Shown here piece by piece: positions 52,401 to 63,420 of a stretch of 64,000 nucleotides of DNA. How positions within the stretch are numbered: position 1 is the first letter of the stretch; every line of letters starts with the position of its first letter. The stretch comes from Crocinitomicaceae bacterium (GTDB lineage Bacteria > Bacteroidota > Bacteroidia > Flavobacteriales_D > Crocinitomicaceae), in NCBI GenBank assembly GCA_020635955.1, contig JACJYW010000003.1:124001-188000 (forward strand). Reading direction: 5' to 3'. The notes beneath the pieces are model-generated. The model saw only the letters and a program-made list of their open reading frames with translations. It searched no databases and was not told where the DNA came from. A program made the position numbers and the translations under genes.

Positions 52401-53894
52401 ATGAACCAGGGAAGATACGATCTTATAGTTATTGGTGGTGGTCCAGCAGGATACGCAGCCGCAATGCGTGCCATTGATTTTGGTAAACGTGTTTGTCTAA
52501 TTGAAAAATCCAAAGTTGGAGGAGCCGGTGTCTATCACGGAGCTTTATCATCAAAAACCTTATGGGAATTGTCTCAACGTGTTAAGAACGTCAACGAAAC
52601 GATCGTATCACTAGGAAGAGAAAGATTTGAATTGTCATGGGAAGAGGTGAAGAAAACGCTTGAAGAAGCTGTTTTTGAACGTAAATTCCAATACTCTTGT
52701 CACATTAAACTGCTTAAAACGAACAGGGCAGATCTTTTTACCTATGTAAGAGGATTCGGTAAATTATTAGATCCGAATACCGTTCAGGTAACAAAAGAAG
52801 ATGGTGAGATAGAAAAATTAGAAACAGACTATATAATAATAGCTACTGGAAGTTCACCAAGAACTTTACCGAATATTGAGACAGATGAGAAGATCATCAT
52901 GACATCTGATGGTATAGATCAAATGGATGATTACCCTAAATCTCTTGTTATTGTTGGTGCAGGGGTAATTGGTTGTGAATATGCGACCATTTTCTCCAAT
53001 TTTGGTAGAACGAAAGTTTATTTAATCGACAGATCAGACCATATCCTTCCGTTTGAAGATGATGATATCTCACAAATCGTTGCCAGAAACCTTGAGAAAC
53101 ATGGGGTTACCATCCATCACAATTCAGCTTTAGAGCGTATGGAGATCGTAGATGGCGAAGTAGAATATGAAATTGACGTGGATGGTAAAAGGGAGATCAT
53201 ACGTGTTGAAAAAGCACTGCTATCTGTTGGTCGTGTTCCAAACCTTCATGGCATTGGAATGGAGGAACTGGGCCTTAAAATGGGTAAAACCGGAAGGCAT
53301 TTAGGAGATGATGATACTCAAACCAATATCCCTAATATTTTCGCGGCAGGTGATGTCTCAGGAAGAATTGCTTTGGTGAATATGGGTGAGATCGAAGCGC
53401 GTCATGCCGTTGAAAGAATGTTTGGTGGTAAAACGGAGCGATTATCTTATGATAACGTTTGTACGATCATGTTCCTTGAACCTGAGGTAGCTTCAGTTGG
53501 TTTGAACGAAAAACAGTGTATTGAACAAAATATTCCGGTGAAAGTGGTTAAACTGGATTACTCAGTAATGGCCCGTGCCATTGCCATGCGTAAAACGCAA
53601 GGATTCTTTAAGATCATTGTAACGAATGATGACGAGATGAGGATCCTGGGAATGCGTGCGGTAGGAGAACATGCATCCAGTGCTATACAAGCCGTTGCGT
53701 TACAGATCAAAACCAAGCAAGGTATTGCTGAATTAGCTGAATTGATCCACCCTCACCCTTCTATCGTTGAAGGTGTACAGGAATGCGTTAGAATGCTTTT
53801 GAATAAATCCATTTTCAAATCATCTGTATTCAAAGATAAATTGGCATGTTATTCGCTTGTTGATGGTGTGAAAACCCCTTTACAACGTTTGTAA
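52401..53894 (+). CDS. FAD/NAD(P)-dependent oxidoreductase of the dihydrolipoamide dehydrogenase fold, without redox cysteines
   Basis: The enzyme has the FAD motif VIGGGPAGYAAA at 10-21, the NAD motif VIVGAGVIGCEYATI at about 181-195 and a C-terminal dimer domain with the HPHPSIVE His-Glu segment. In lipoamide dehydrogenases the position 40-52 reads GGTCLNVGCIPSK with a redox disulfide; here it reads GGAGVYHGALSSK, so both cysteines are absent. This suggests a transhydrogenase-like (SthA-type) flavoenzyme or another acceptor. The 284-base upstream gap has no ORF and no convincing promoter; a weak hairpin AAAAGC-aaac-GCTTTT is near 52295. Confidence 0.84.
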   Translation: MNQGRYDLIVIGGGPAGYAAAMRAIDFGKRVCLIEKSKVGGAGVYHGALSSKTLWELSQRVKNVNETIVSLGRERFELSWEEVKKTLEEAVFERKFQYSCHIKLLKTNRADLFTYVRGFGKLLDPNTVQVTKEDGEIEKLETDYIIIATGSSPRTLPNIETDEKIIMTSDGIDQMDDYPKSLVIVGAGVIGCEYATIFSNFGRTKVYLIDRSDHILPFEDDDISQIVARNLEKHGVTIHHNSALERMEIVDGEVEYEIDVDGKREIIRVEKALLSVGRVPNLHGIGMEELGLKMGKTGRHLGDDDTQTNIPNIFAAGDVSGRIALVNMGEIEARHAVERMFGGKTERLSYDNVCTIMFLEPEVASVGLNEKQCIEQNIPVKVVKLDYSVMARAIAMRKTQGFFKIIVTNDDEMRILGMRAVGEHASSAIQAVALQIKTKQGIAELAELIHPHPSIVEGVQECVRMLLNKSIFKSSVFKDKLACYSLVDGVKTPLQRL

Positions 53895-54310
53895 TGAAAA
53901 AGATCATTCTCTTTATAGCCATTTTTGGTTTTACCTATTCTTATGGACAAGGTGCCGATACTCTCCTACAAGGAAAGTGGGTGCTTTTCAAGATCATTGA
54001 TAATATGTCAGGTGAAACGATCACACCATCTCACAAAACGACTGAGGCATTCGAATACTTCATTGAATTCACAGATAATCAGGTAAAATACAATCTTGAG
54101 GTGAATAAATGTGAGAATGAGATTATTGTGGGAAAAGATCGTTCCATTGAATTCAAATACTTCAGTAACTGCACCAGCTTTTGTTGTGATGCAGATTTCT
54201 CAAACCTCCTCACCTACTCTGATTGCACCAAATATTATATCAAGGGAGGAAAAACCTTAGTATTGGTATCTGAAGATCGTATATTCTATTTTTCCAGACC
54301 AAAAGAATAA
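53894..54310 (+). CDS. Small exported protein, possibly lipocalin-like
   Basis: The signal peptide is MKKIILFIAIFGFTYSYG and the mature part begins QGADTLLQGKWVLFKIIDN, a pattern found at the start of lipocalin-like beta-barrels (xLxGxWxL). Four cysteines (KCENEI, NCTSFCCDA, SDCTKY) may form disulfides. Function unknown. The ATG overlaps the stop of the flavoenzyme by one base. Confidence 0.62.
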   Translation: MKKIILFIAIFGFTYSYGQGADTLLQGKWVLFKIIDNMSGETITPSHKTTEAFEYFIEFTDNQVKYNLEVNKCENEIIVGKDRSIEFKYFSNCTSFCCDADFSNLLTYSDCTKYYIKGGKTLVLVSEDRIFYFSRPKE

Positions 54311-54317
54311 GCACAAA

Positions 54318-54346
54318 AAAACCTGCTCCGATCAGGAACAGGTTTT
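54318..54346. terminator. Bidirectional Rho-independent terminator
   Basis: AAAACCTG-C-TCC pairs with GGA-A-CAGGTTTT (54318-54329 and 54335-54346) over a 5-base loop with one mismatch. It terminates the 53894 gene on the plus strand and, with a long T run, rplS on the minus strand. Confidence 0.82.
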
Positions 54347-54367
54347 AATATTATAGTTAGCAGCTTC

Positions 54368-54727
54368 TTATTTAGTTGCTGTTCTTTTTTCTTTAATTCT
54401 TGCAGATTTACCTCTTCTTTCTCTGAAGTAGAAAATTCTTGCTCTTCTAACTGAACCAACTTTGTTCACTTCGATCTTATCAATGAATGGAGAAGCTACA
54501 GGGAAGATTCTCTCTACACCAACGTTACCAGACATTTTTCTAACTGTGAAGGTTTCAGTAGCTCCTGCTCCTTTTCTTTGGATCACAACTCCTTGGAATT
54601 GCTGGATTCTTTCTTTGTTTCCCTCTTTAATTTTATAATGCACTGTGATAGTTGCACCAGCTTTAAAATCTGGAATATCCGTTCTCTCAATTAACTCGTT
54701 CTGTACTTCTTTAATAATGCTTTCCAT
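54368..54727 (-). CDS. rplS: 50S ribosomal protein L19
   Basis: The 119-residue protein matches L19 throughout. Landmarks are [26 protein letters not shown] and [21 protein letters not shown], with the C-terminal [15 protein letters not shown]. It lies at the 30S-50S interface. Here it is a single gene and is not in the usual rpsP-rimM-trmD-rplS operon. Confidence 0.97.
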   Translation of the reverse strand: MESIIKEVQNELIERTDIPDFKAGATITVHYKIKEGNKERIQQFQGVVIQRKGAGATETFTVRKMSGNVGVERIFPVASPFIDKIEVNKVGSVRRARIFYFRERRGKSARIKEKRTATK

Positions 54728-54841
54728 GTCGCTATCTTTACTTTGAAACCTGAACTATCTCAGAATTTCGGGCTGCAATATTACGTATAATTCTGCAGAA
54801 AAGTGGCACAAAGATAATTATTTTTTATTGGAATACGAAAA

Positions 54842-55621
54842 CTATTTTTGAATAGCTACTTCATGAATAATAAATCCCTCCTGTTCCCAGGAAAATTTGA
54901 TCCAACCTAGCTTTTCATACACATCCACTGGTTTCTTAAATCCAAGGTACCAATAACCCGTTTGATACAGTTCCTCACAGCTTCTTCTTTTATCACTTGT
55001 AAAATATCCCCTTATTGTATCTACAGAAACAGTATCTGGACCAGATGAGTAAAATTGAATTGCTCCCTTATAGAAAGCATCATGCTGATCGCTAAATTTA
55101 TCAGTAAAGAAAAGTTCTTCTCCATTTTTAAAAAGAGCAGTTTTATCAGAAATATTAGTCACGACATCATGGGAGCTTTCTGAGCCATCACATGTATAGT
55201 GATGGGTAATGGTTTCGTAGGTCATTCCTTGTGACTGGCTATAACTGGTATCTTCATAAAAATAAGTTGTATCTCCTTCTACAATTTGGGCAAATGCAAC
55301 ATCTACCAAGTTATAGATCCACAAATCTGTTGTTCCACTCAGTTGAGGCCCTAGATATACCTGCTCCACAATTTTAATGTCATTTTCAGTTGAACACCAT
55401 GTTCCAAAAATAGAAGTATTGTTATTCGTAGATATTGTTATTGTATCCTCTATTTCGACAATTCGAACATTAGTAGTATCTCCAAAAACTAAGGAATTAA
55501 AGCTACTTGTTTGAACTTCAAAATCACATACAACAACCGGTGGTTCAGGAAGATCAATTTCATTATCCTTTCTACAAGAAATAAAGATTATTAAAATCAA
55601 AAATGCGAATGTCCCTTTCAT
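54842..55621 (-). CDS. Lipoprotein of unknown function, paralogue 1 of a tandem pair
   Basis: The lipobox is LIIFISCRKDNEIDLPEPP (Cys at residue 16). The 259 residues have no domain I recognise; the order of strands and the SISVDTIRGYF segment and the C-terminal IHEVAIQK match the next gene closely. It follows directly after the paralogue with no spacer and, as no separate promoter is visible, is presumably co-transcribed. Confidence 0.78.
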   Translation of the reverse strand: MKGTFAFLILIIFISCRKDNEIDLPEPPVVVCDFEVQTSSFNSLVFGDTTNVRIVEIEDTITISTNNNTSIFGTWCSTENDIKIVEQVYLGPQLSGTTDLWIYNLVDVAFAQIVEGDTTYFYEDTSYSQSQGMTYETITHHYTCDGSESSHDVVTNISDKTALFKNGEELFFTDKFSDQHDAFYKGAIQFYSSGPDTVSVDTIRGYFTSDKRRSCEELYQTGYWYLGFKKPVDVYEKLGWIKFSWEQEGFIIHEVAIQK

Positions 55622-56404
55622 TTATTTTTGAATAGCTACTTCATGTACTACAATCGCCCCCTGAATAGCAGAAAACTTAACCCATCCGAGCTTTTGGTAA
55701 GAATTCACCGGTTTCTTAAATCCAATGTACCAGTGAGCTGATTGAGATAGATCTACACAACTTCGTCTTGTATAATATATTTGATATACACGAATTGTAT
55801 CAACTGAAATCGAATCCGGACCCCCAGTAAACATTTGTATAGGTCCTTCGCGAATAGCGTTATCCTGATCACTAAAAAAATCTGAAATATTCAGTTGTTC
55901 TCCCGATTGAAACAATGCAAGTTTGTCGGTGACATATCCAACCGTATCATGATCACTTTCTGTTCCGTCACAGGTACCATGGTTTGTAATTGTTTCTACT
56001 GTCACACCTTGATTTTGGTGGTAAGTAGTGTCCTTATAAGAAAACAGTGTGTCTCCGAATTCGATCTGAGCAAAACTAACATTCGTCAAATTTGATATCA
56101 CAAAATCAAATGTCCCAGCCATCATACTTGCACTATAGTATTGACATTTTAGCTGAATATCTTCTTCCATTGGACACCATGCGCCAAAGTTAGAGTAGCT
56201 GCCATAATCAAGAAATATTGTGTCATCAGATACTGTAAAAGTTCTCATTCCTGTTGTATCTCCAAATATGATATAATCATTGGCCGTTGACCATACATCA
56301 TAAGAACAATTTGTTGGTGGTGGCTCAGGAAGATCTATTTCATTATCCTTTCTACATCCAAGAAAAACGATCATTGCTGCAAAAAGAAATATCGATCTGT
56401 ACAC
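55622..56404 (-). CDS. Lipoprotein of unknown function, paralogue 2 of a tandem pair
   Basis: The GTG at 56404 is chosen as start: the resulting N-terminus (MYRSIFLFAAMIVFLGCRKD) gives a lipobox at the same distance as in paralogue 1. The length (260 residues) also agrees, and a -7 box lies 20 bases upstream. The ATG at 56482 would lie upstream of that promoter. Shared stretches include CRKDNEIDLPEPP, YQNQGVTVETIT-like and the C-terminal VVHEVAIQK. Function unknown. Confidence 0.72.
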   Translation of the reverse strand: MYRSIFLFAAMIVFLGCRKDNEIDLPEPPPTNCSYDVWSTANDYIIFGDTTGMRTFTVSDDTIFLDYGSYSNFGAWCPMEEDIQLKCQYYSASMMAGTFDFVISNLTNVSFAQIEFGDTLFSYKDTTYHQNQGVTVETITNHGTCDGTESDHDTVGYVTDKLALFQSGEQLNISDFFSDQDNAIREGPIQMFTGGPDSISVDTIRVYQIYYTRRSCVDLSQSAHWYIGFKKPVNSYQKLGWVKFSAIQGAIVVHEVAIQK

Positions 56405-56424
56405 TCCAATATGTTTTGGTCTTT

Positions 56425-56432
56425 CAAATATA
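56425..56432 (-). promoter_or_regulatory. -7 promoter element (TATATTTG) of the tandem lipoprotein pair
   Basis: The plus strand reads CAAATATA. On the minus strand the TATATTTG is a full match to TAnnTTTG, 20 bases upstream of the GTG at 56404. Confidence 0.45.
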
Positions 56433-56612
56433 ACGCAAAGTTTTATTAAAACGTTTGAAACGTTCGCTCCTAATAATTGCATAATAACACTTGTCTGATT
56501 TTGGCACAGCTCTTGATTCTATAAGTTTTAGATACTGTAACCAATTTTATTTTTTTGGTTTATAGTTGTACCGACAGGAAATTAAAACAGCACAAACTAA
56601 AAACTATTCGTC

Positions 56613-57095
56613 ATGACAAATTCAGGAAAAATCAGAGGACTTGTAGTCGCCGCATTCTTGGTAATTTTTACCACAACATTTGCTAACCACCCTATTAATG
56701 ACTACTTCAAACAACACAAAAATGATCCGGACATGGAGGCTAAGGTGGTTCCTCCAAAAATGGCTTCATTATTCGTTGATGAGGATTATCCAGAAGCCAT
56801 AGATCTGCTTCAATCAATGACATCCCTTAAATATCTCAACTATTACGGGGACAAATCTAAAATTGAGCAATACGCCAATAACGCGATCTCGGCAAAAGGA
56901 TCATACAAATCTTTGCTAGATGAAGTGGATGGTACCAGAGTTGTGAAGGTTTATGGAGAGAAGAAGAAGGGAACAGTGCGTAAGATCATGGCTGTTGTGC
57001 AAACCAAATCACAATTCTTATTAATCATAGGAACGGGAAAATTGACCAACAAGCAAATTCAAGGTTTGCCTGAATTATCGAAAGAGATTCAGTGA
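56613..57095 (+). CDS. DUF4252 family exported protein
   Basis: A signal peptide (to about residue 24, TFA) precedes a ~135-residue domain matching the DUF4252 family of Bacteroidota, including MASLFVDEDYPEAIDLLQSMTSLKYLNY and the C-terminal LTNKQIQGLPELS. Function unknown; homologues are often in ECF sigma operons, which is not the case here. Its last seven bases overlap the convergent phosphatase gene. Confidence 0.75.
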   Translation: MTNSGKIRGLVVAAFLVIFTTTFANHPINDYFKQHKNDPDMEAKVVPPKMASLFVDEDYPEAIDLLQSMTSLKYLNYYGDKSKIEQYANNAISAKGSYKSLLDEVDGTRVVKVYGEKKKGTVRKIMAVVQTKSQFLLIIGTGKLTNKQIQGLPELSKEIQ

Positions 57096-60000
57096 AGTGG
57101 TTCAAAACCAACTACGCAAACATCATCAATTTGCTCGTGGTCTCCCATCCATTCTACTAAATGATTTTCCAGGTCTTCTTTTTGGGCCTGGAAATCTATA
57201 TTGCAGACATTCATGATAAACTCCTTCATGGCCTTTACCTTGAGTTTCTTTCCTTTATCACCACCAAACTGATCAGCATAACCATCAGAGGTCATGTAAA
57301 ACTTCATTTTCTCTTTCAAAGTAATCACGTGTTCTTCATACACCTGATCGTCCGGCGTAAATCCGGCTACTGCCTCCTTAGTAGGTTTGATCTCTGTAAT
57401 TTCTTCACCATCTACCACCCATAGCGGTCGATTAGCTCCTGCAAAACGCAATTCTTTTTTCTGAAGATCAATGGTACATATGGCAGCATCCATACCATCT
57501 CTGGTTGACCCTGAATGTCCATCCTGCTTCAATGACTTCTTAATGGCCACGTTCAATTCAGATAATATCTCACCTGGATTAGAGATCTGACGCTCCCCAA
57601 CAATAATGTTCAATCTGTCAGATCCGATCATACTCATGAATGCTCCCGGAACACCATGACCGGTACAGTCAGCACAAATAAATACCAACTTACCTTCTTT
57701 CTCAGTAAACCAATAAAAGTCTCCAGATACGATATCCTTAGGTCTGAATAGCACAAATGAATTTGGCAACCACTTCTTCATCTCATCCTCTAAAGGAAGG
57801 ATAGCTTTCTGAATTCGTTGCGCATAGTTGATACTGTCTTCAATTTCTTGTTTCTGATGCGCCAACACTTTGTTCTTTTCTGAGATCTCACGAGTTCTTT
57901 CGCGTACCACACCTTCTAGCCAGATGTTTTTCTTTTTCAATCTGTAAGAGAACACTTTGAACCCAATAAAGAAAAGGATGATTAGCACGACTCCGTATAA
58001 CGTATACGCCCACATGGTTCTGTACCACGGTGGTGATACAGAGAATTTAAAACTAGCTTCTTCTGACACAATTCCGTAGATATTTCGTGCGCGCACTTTA
58101 AAGCAATAATCGCCTTCAGGAAGGTTCGTGAAGTTTGCCTCCGTTTTATTCCCCCAGTATGACCAGTCATCATCATATCCTTCTAAGTAGAAGGAGAATT
58201 CAGGCACATGCTCATCTTCAAAATAAGGGGCCGAAAAAGAGAATGAAACATTGTTCAGTTCATAAGGCAATTCCACGATAAAATTGTCGCTTTGATCAAT
58301 TTGAACAATATCGTTTGTTGCAAATGCACCATTAAATAGAATTGAATCTCTTCCAATGGTCACCTCTCTGATCAGAGAGTAGAACTTAGAATCATAAACC
58401 TTTGCCTTATTCTTTTTATAACGGATCAATCCATCTGCACAACCTATCCAAAGCTGACCATCATCCTCTAAATAAAATTCATTTACTCTACCATAGTTGA
58501 TTCCCCAGAAAGGTTTATTTCTAAAGACTTTTTCCTTTTTGTCATAATAACCTATCTTATCTTCAGCACAATACCAGGTCCATTCTTTATCATCCTCCAA
58601 TAGAAGAACCGTATTCGTGAAAATTGAATCATAAAGCGCTTTGGTTTGGAACATTCCCCTGTAGTATTCCGGATCATTCTTTAAACTATCATCCAATTCT
58701 TTTACCATGATATCCTCATGAATAAAAGAAAGAAATCCCTGCATGGTTCCAAAGATCACACTGTCCTGGAATAAAAGGGGTTTGGTTAACTGGTTATCCG
58801 TTAATCCATCAAAAAATCCATATTGATCGATCTTGGAATGCCCCGGAGTTAACTGCAATCTAAACACACCAGAATTGGAGGTTCCCATCCATAATGTATT
58901 GGCATAATTCGGATCGAATTCGGCCGATAAAAAGGTTGAATAAGATCTTTCATTATCGCTCCATTCAGGAATAAAATCACTTCCATAGACGTAAATACCG
59001 TACTCCCCTCCTACTACGAATTGATTGTGGGCTTTATCATATTTAATCACGTTGGCCGGATCAATGGTCAACATTTCTAAATGCTCTCCATCTGTAGTTC
59101 TGAAAACCCCTGCAGATGTAGCAATGTAAAGAATGTCGTTAGCGATCTCAAAATCCCAAACCTGTTCTTTTACGGCATGTGTATTACCAAATTCGCGATT
59201 CTCATCTTCTGAAATCCCCTGTTTGAATAATCCCATTGAGGTACCAACATAGATCTTGCCTTTGTATCTGATAATAGCCTGAACATTTCCGTCAATTCCG
59301 GTCTTTTCATCAAAATAGGAAAGCGGAGAGTTATAGTTGACTTTAGCAATTCCATTTCCTAAGCCCAGCCAAACATTCTGATCTCTATCTTCAAATACAT
59401 TCTTTACGTCATTAGAACGTAAACCTTTATTTCTATTGATCTGATAGATGATCTTACCGTTCACATCAATTATGTAAACCCCATTTGAAAAGGTGGTTAA
59501 CACCACATCTCCGGTCTTCAATCTGGCAGATCCAAAGATCCCGATTTGCGAAAGAGGTACGCTATTTACTTCAGGCAATCTTCTGATTCCATCATCTTTC
59601 CATTTCCACAACCCTTCTTCCTGTGTTACGATCAATAATGAATCATCTTCTAATTCATAGAGACCAAAAACTCCTCTCTCTCTGAATACTTCAGTTCCTT
59701 TTAAACGCTCTAATTCTCCATTCACATATTTCACAATCCCTATCTCTCTTGCTCGAACATAGTATTCACCATTTACCATGAAACTGGTATGGAATGAAGA
59801 CATTTCGGTTGGATAAACTGTTTTTACTTCCTTAGACGCTAGATCATAAACGAATACAGACTCATCACATTGAAAAAATACTTCATTCTTATTGGCACAA
59901 ATTGACCAAATGGTGCTGAAATATTGATCATCTTCAGGCACTGATGAAAGTAAAGAAACGTATTCAAGATTTCCCTGTGAATCTGGTTTCAAATAACCAA

Positions 60001-60316
60001 AATCCATATAGGTTCCGACATAGATAGTACCAGAACTATCAATAGCCATGGAATACACATATTTACCCGGAACAGTTTTAATGAATTTCCAACTGGTACC
60101 GTCATATTCTAAAACCCCATTGGAATTTCCAAAATACATGATACCGCGTTGATCCTGAACTAAACAAAAATTCTCCGGATTACGATCTTTTCCATAAACC
60201 TTAGAACTGTAGTTAACTATTGGAGGATAAAAACTTTGTGCGAATACACCCAAATAGACTACTGTAAAAATTGTTAGTAAAAGAGCTTTTTTGGCGGACA
60301 TGAATTGGTTGAGCAT
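57089..60316 (-). CDS. Two-component-like propeller sensor with a SpoIIE-type PP2C phosphatase
   Basis: The protein of 1075 residues starts with a signal peptide or signal anchor. Regulator-propeller repeats follow (VFEDRDQNVWLGLGNGIAKV-type units across about 30-670), then a Y_Y_Y-like Ig domain ending ARNIYGIVSEEASFKF, one transmembrane helix (near 765-785), a coiled-coil segment and a SpoIIE PP2C domain with DFYWF, DGMDAAICTID and TSDGYADQFGG. A periplasmic sensor would thus control a cytosolic phosphatase. Its natural partner class is STAS/anti-sigma systems. The start could be 60316 or 60301; a -7 box at 60330-60337 allows both. Confidence 0.88.
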   Translation of the reverse strand: MLNQFMSAKKALLLTIFTVVYLGVFAQSFYPPIVNYSSKVYGKDRNPENFCLVQDQRGIMYFGNSNGVLEYDGTSWKFIKTVPGKYVYSMAIDSSGTIYVGTYMDFGYLKPDSQGNLEYVSLLSSVPEDDQYFSTIWSICANKNEVFFQCDESVFVYDLASKEVKTVYPTEMSSFHTSFMVNGEYYVRAREIGIVKYVNGELERLKGTEVFRERGVFGLYELEDDSLLIVTQEEGLWKWKDDGIRRLPEVNSVPLSQIGIFGSARLKTGDVVLTTFSNGVYIIDVNGKIIYQINRNKGLRSNDVKNVFEDRDQNVWLGLGNGIAKVNYNSPLSYFDEKTGIDGNVQAIIRYKGKIYVGTSMGLFKQGISEDENREFGNTHAVKEQVWDFEIANDILYIATSAGVFRTTDGEHLEMLTIDPANVIKYDKAHNQFVVGGEYGIYVYGSDFIPEWSDNERSYSTFLSAEFDPNYANTLWMGTSNSGVFRLQLTPGHSKIDQYGFFDGLTDNQLTKPLLFQDSVIFGTMQGFLSFIHEDIMVKELDDSLKNDPEYYRGMFQTKALYDSIFTNTVLLLEDDKEWTWYCAEDKIGYYDKKEKVFRNKPFWGINYGRVNEFYLEDDGQLWIGCADGLIRYKKNKAKVYDSKFYSLIREVTIGRDSILFNGAFATNDIVQIDQSDNFIVELPYELNNVSFSFSAPYFEDEHVPEFSFYLEGYDDDWSYWGNKTEANFTNLPEGDYCFKVRARNIYGIVSEEASFKFSVSPPWYRTMWAYTLYGVVLIILFFIGFKVFSYRLKKKNIWLEGVVRERTREISEKNKVLAHQKQEIEDSINYAQRIQKAILPLEDEMKKWLPNSFVLFRPKDIVSGDFYWFTEKEGKLVFICADCTGHGVPGAFMSMIGSDRLNIIVGERQISNPGEILSELNVAIKKSLKQDGHSGSTRDGMDAAICTIDLQKKELRFAGANRPLWVVDGEEITEIKPTKEAVAGFTPDDQVYEEHVITLKEKMKFYMTSDGYADQFGGDKGKKLKVKAMKEFIMNVCNIDFQAQKEDLENHLVEWMGDHEQIDDVCVVGFEPLH

Positions 60317-60329
60317 AGGTTATATTTAC

Positions 60330-60337
60330 CAAAAATA
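60330..60337 (-). promoter_or_regulatory. -7 promoter element (TATTTTTG) of the propeller phosphatase
   Basis: The plus strand reads CAAAAATA. The -7 box lies 13 bases upstream of the ATG at 60316 and in the small divergent gap shared with the MazG-like gene. Confidence 0.35.
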
Positions 60338-60343
60338 ACAAAA

Positions 60344-60751
60344 ATGAGCAAAGAGATTACCTTAAAAGAAGTTATTGGTCACGTTGAGAAATTTCATGAT
60401 TCGTTTGGTATTGGAAACAATTACGAACCTACCACTGAATTAACTCCGGAAGAGATTCTTTTGCGTTATAAATTGATGCGTGAGGAGAACGAAGAGTATT
60501 TAGAAGCTGCTCAGGATGGAAATATCGTAGAGATTGCGGATGCTTTAGGTGATCAACTTTACATTTTATGTGGTACGATCCTTAAACATGGCTTACAACA
60601 TAAAATTGCTGAAGTATTCGAAGAGATCCAACGCAGCAATATGAGTAAGCTTGATAAGGATGGTAAACCAATCTACAGAGAAGATGGAAAGGTATTGAAA
60701 TCTGAACTTTACTTCAAACCAGATATTAAAACTATTCTGAGCGAGAATTAA
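60344..60751 (+). CDS. MazG-like nucleoside triphosphate pyrophosphohydrolase
   Basis: The 135-residue all-helical protein carries the MazG/PRA-PH metal motif: REENEEYLEAAQ followed by VEIADALGDQLYI, giving the EExxE and ExxD pattern. Such enzymes hydrolyse NTPs to NMP and pyrophosphate or related substrates. The ATG at 60344 (MSKEITLKEV) is preferred over the upstream open frame, which reaches into the leader of the divergent gene. Its last 20 bases overlap the convergent gene. Confidence 0.82.
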   Translation: MSKEITLKEVIGHVEKFHDSFGIGNNYEPTTELTPEEILLRYKLMREENEEYLEAAQDGNIVEIADALGDQLYILCGTILKHGLQHKIAEVFEEIQRSNMSKLDKDGKPIYREDGKVLKSELYFKPDIKTILSEN

Positions 60752-61157
60752 GCTTCTGCTCCATTATATCCCAGTCAAATTTGCGATTGAAGAGTAGATC
60801 AGCTCTTAATCTCATAACATATAATGTTCCTGCCAAAACAAAGGCAAAGAGAAGGAAAAATCCCAGGGAAAGCAATTGGCCATTCAAATGATAATGTCCT
60901 ACAATGAAATGGCTTATTACCTCAACAGCAGGAATAATGAGAATTTGGATCATTGATCTTTTAAACAGATGTTTCATTTCATGCTGAACAGCACGAACCT
61001 GATGCATCCATTCATCTTTGCTCTCCTTTCTGTTATCATTTGGTTTCTTGATCTTATTTCTTTTCTTCAATAGTCCATTGAATTTGTCGATCATTCTGGC
61101 CAAAAAATATAAATACGCAAGGAGAAAGATCACATATATCAACGTATGTCCTTCCAT
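60732..61157 (-). CDS. Small membrane protein of unknown function
   Basis: The 141 residues have three hydrophobic helices (about 5-23, 73-90, 93-113) and a basic loop between the first and second (NGLLKKRNKIKKPNDNRKESKD). No family is recognised. It is downstream of gyrB but separated by a terminator, and has a 20-base convergent overlap with the MazG-like gene. Confidence 0.62.
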   Translation of the reverse strand: MEGHTLIYVIFLLAYLYFLARMIDKFNGLLKKRNKIKKPNDNRKESKDEWMHQVRAVQHEMKHLFKRSMIQILIIPAVEVISHFIVGHYHLNGQLLSLGFFLLFAFVLAGTLYVMRLRADLLFNRKFDWDIMEQKLNSRSE

Positions 61158-61202
61158 AACCTATTGATTGATATTATACTTGATAACAATCCATAGGTTA
61201 CG

Positions 61203-61239
61203 AAAAAAGCCCATTCGTCAGTAGACGAACAGGCTTTTT
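61203..61239. terminator. Bidirectional Rho-independent terminator downstream of gyrB
   Basis: AAAAAGCC-CA-TTCGTC pairs with GACGAA-CA-GGCTTTTT (61204-61219 and 61224-61239) across an AGTA loop. It has T runs on both strands and lies between gyrB (minus, ends 61278) and the next minus-strand gene. Confidence 0.85.
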
Positions 61240-61277
61240 ATCGACTTAAATTAAAGCTTTAAACTAACGTCAATCGA

Positions 61278-63230
<1,953 letters not shown>

Positions 63231-63285
63231 TTAGTATTAATAGATCCTTGCCGGAAGGAAAAATCCTCAGATTTGGCAAGACAAA

Positions 63286-63293
63286 CAAAGATA
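63286..63293 (-). promoter_or_regulatory. -7 promoter element (TATCTTTG) of gyrB
   Basis: The plus strand reads CAAAGATA. It lies 58 bases upstream of the gyrB ATG. A CTTGCC/GGCAAG hairpin (63247-63280) sits in the leader between them. Confidence 0.42.
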
Positions 63294-63420
63294 CTAAATG
63301 CCCCATTAAATCCTTGAGATATCAAGCTGTTTTGAGAGTAGTTATTAACATGTAATTAACATTGATACTAAATCTCATTCAAAAATTGAAAAAATGGCTT
63401 AAATCGAAGGAAAAGCTGCT

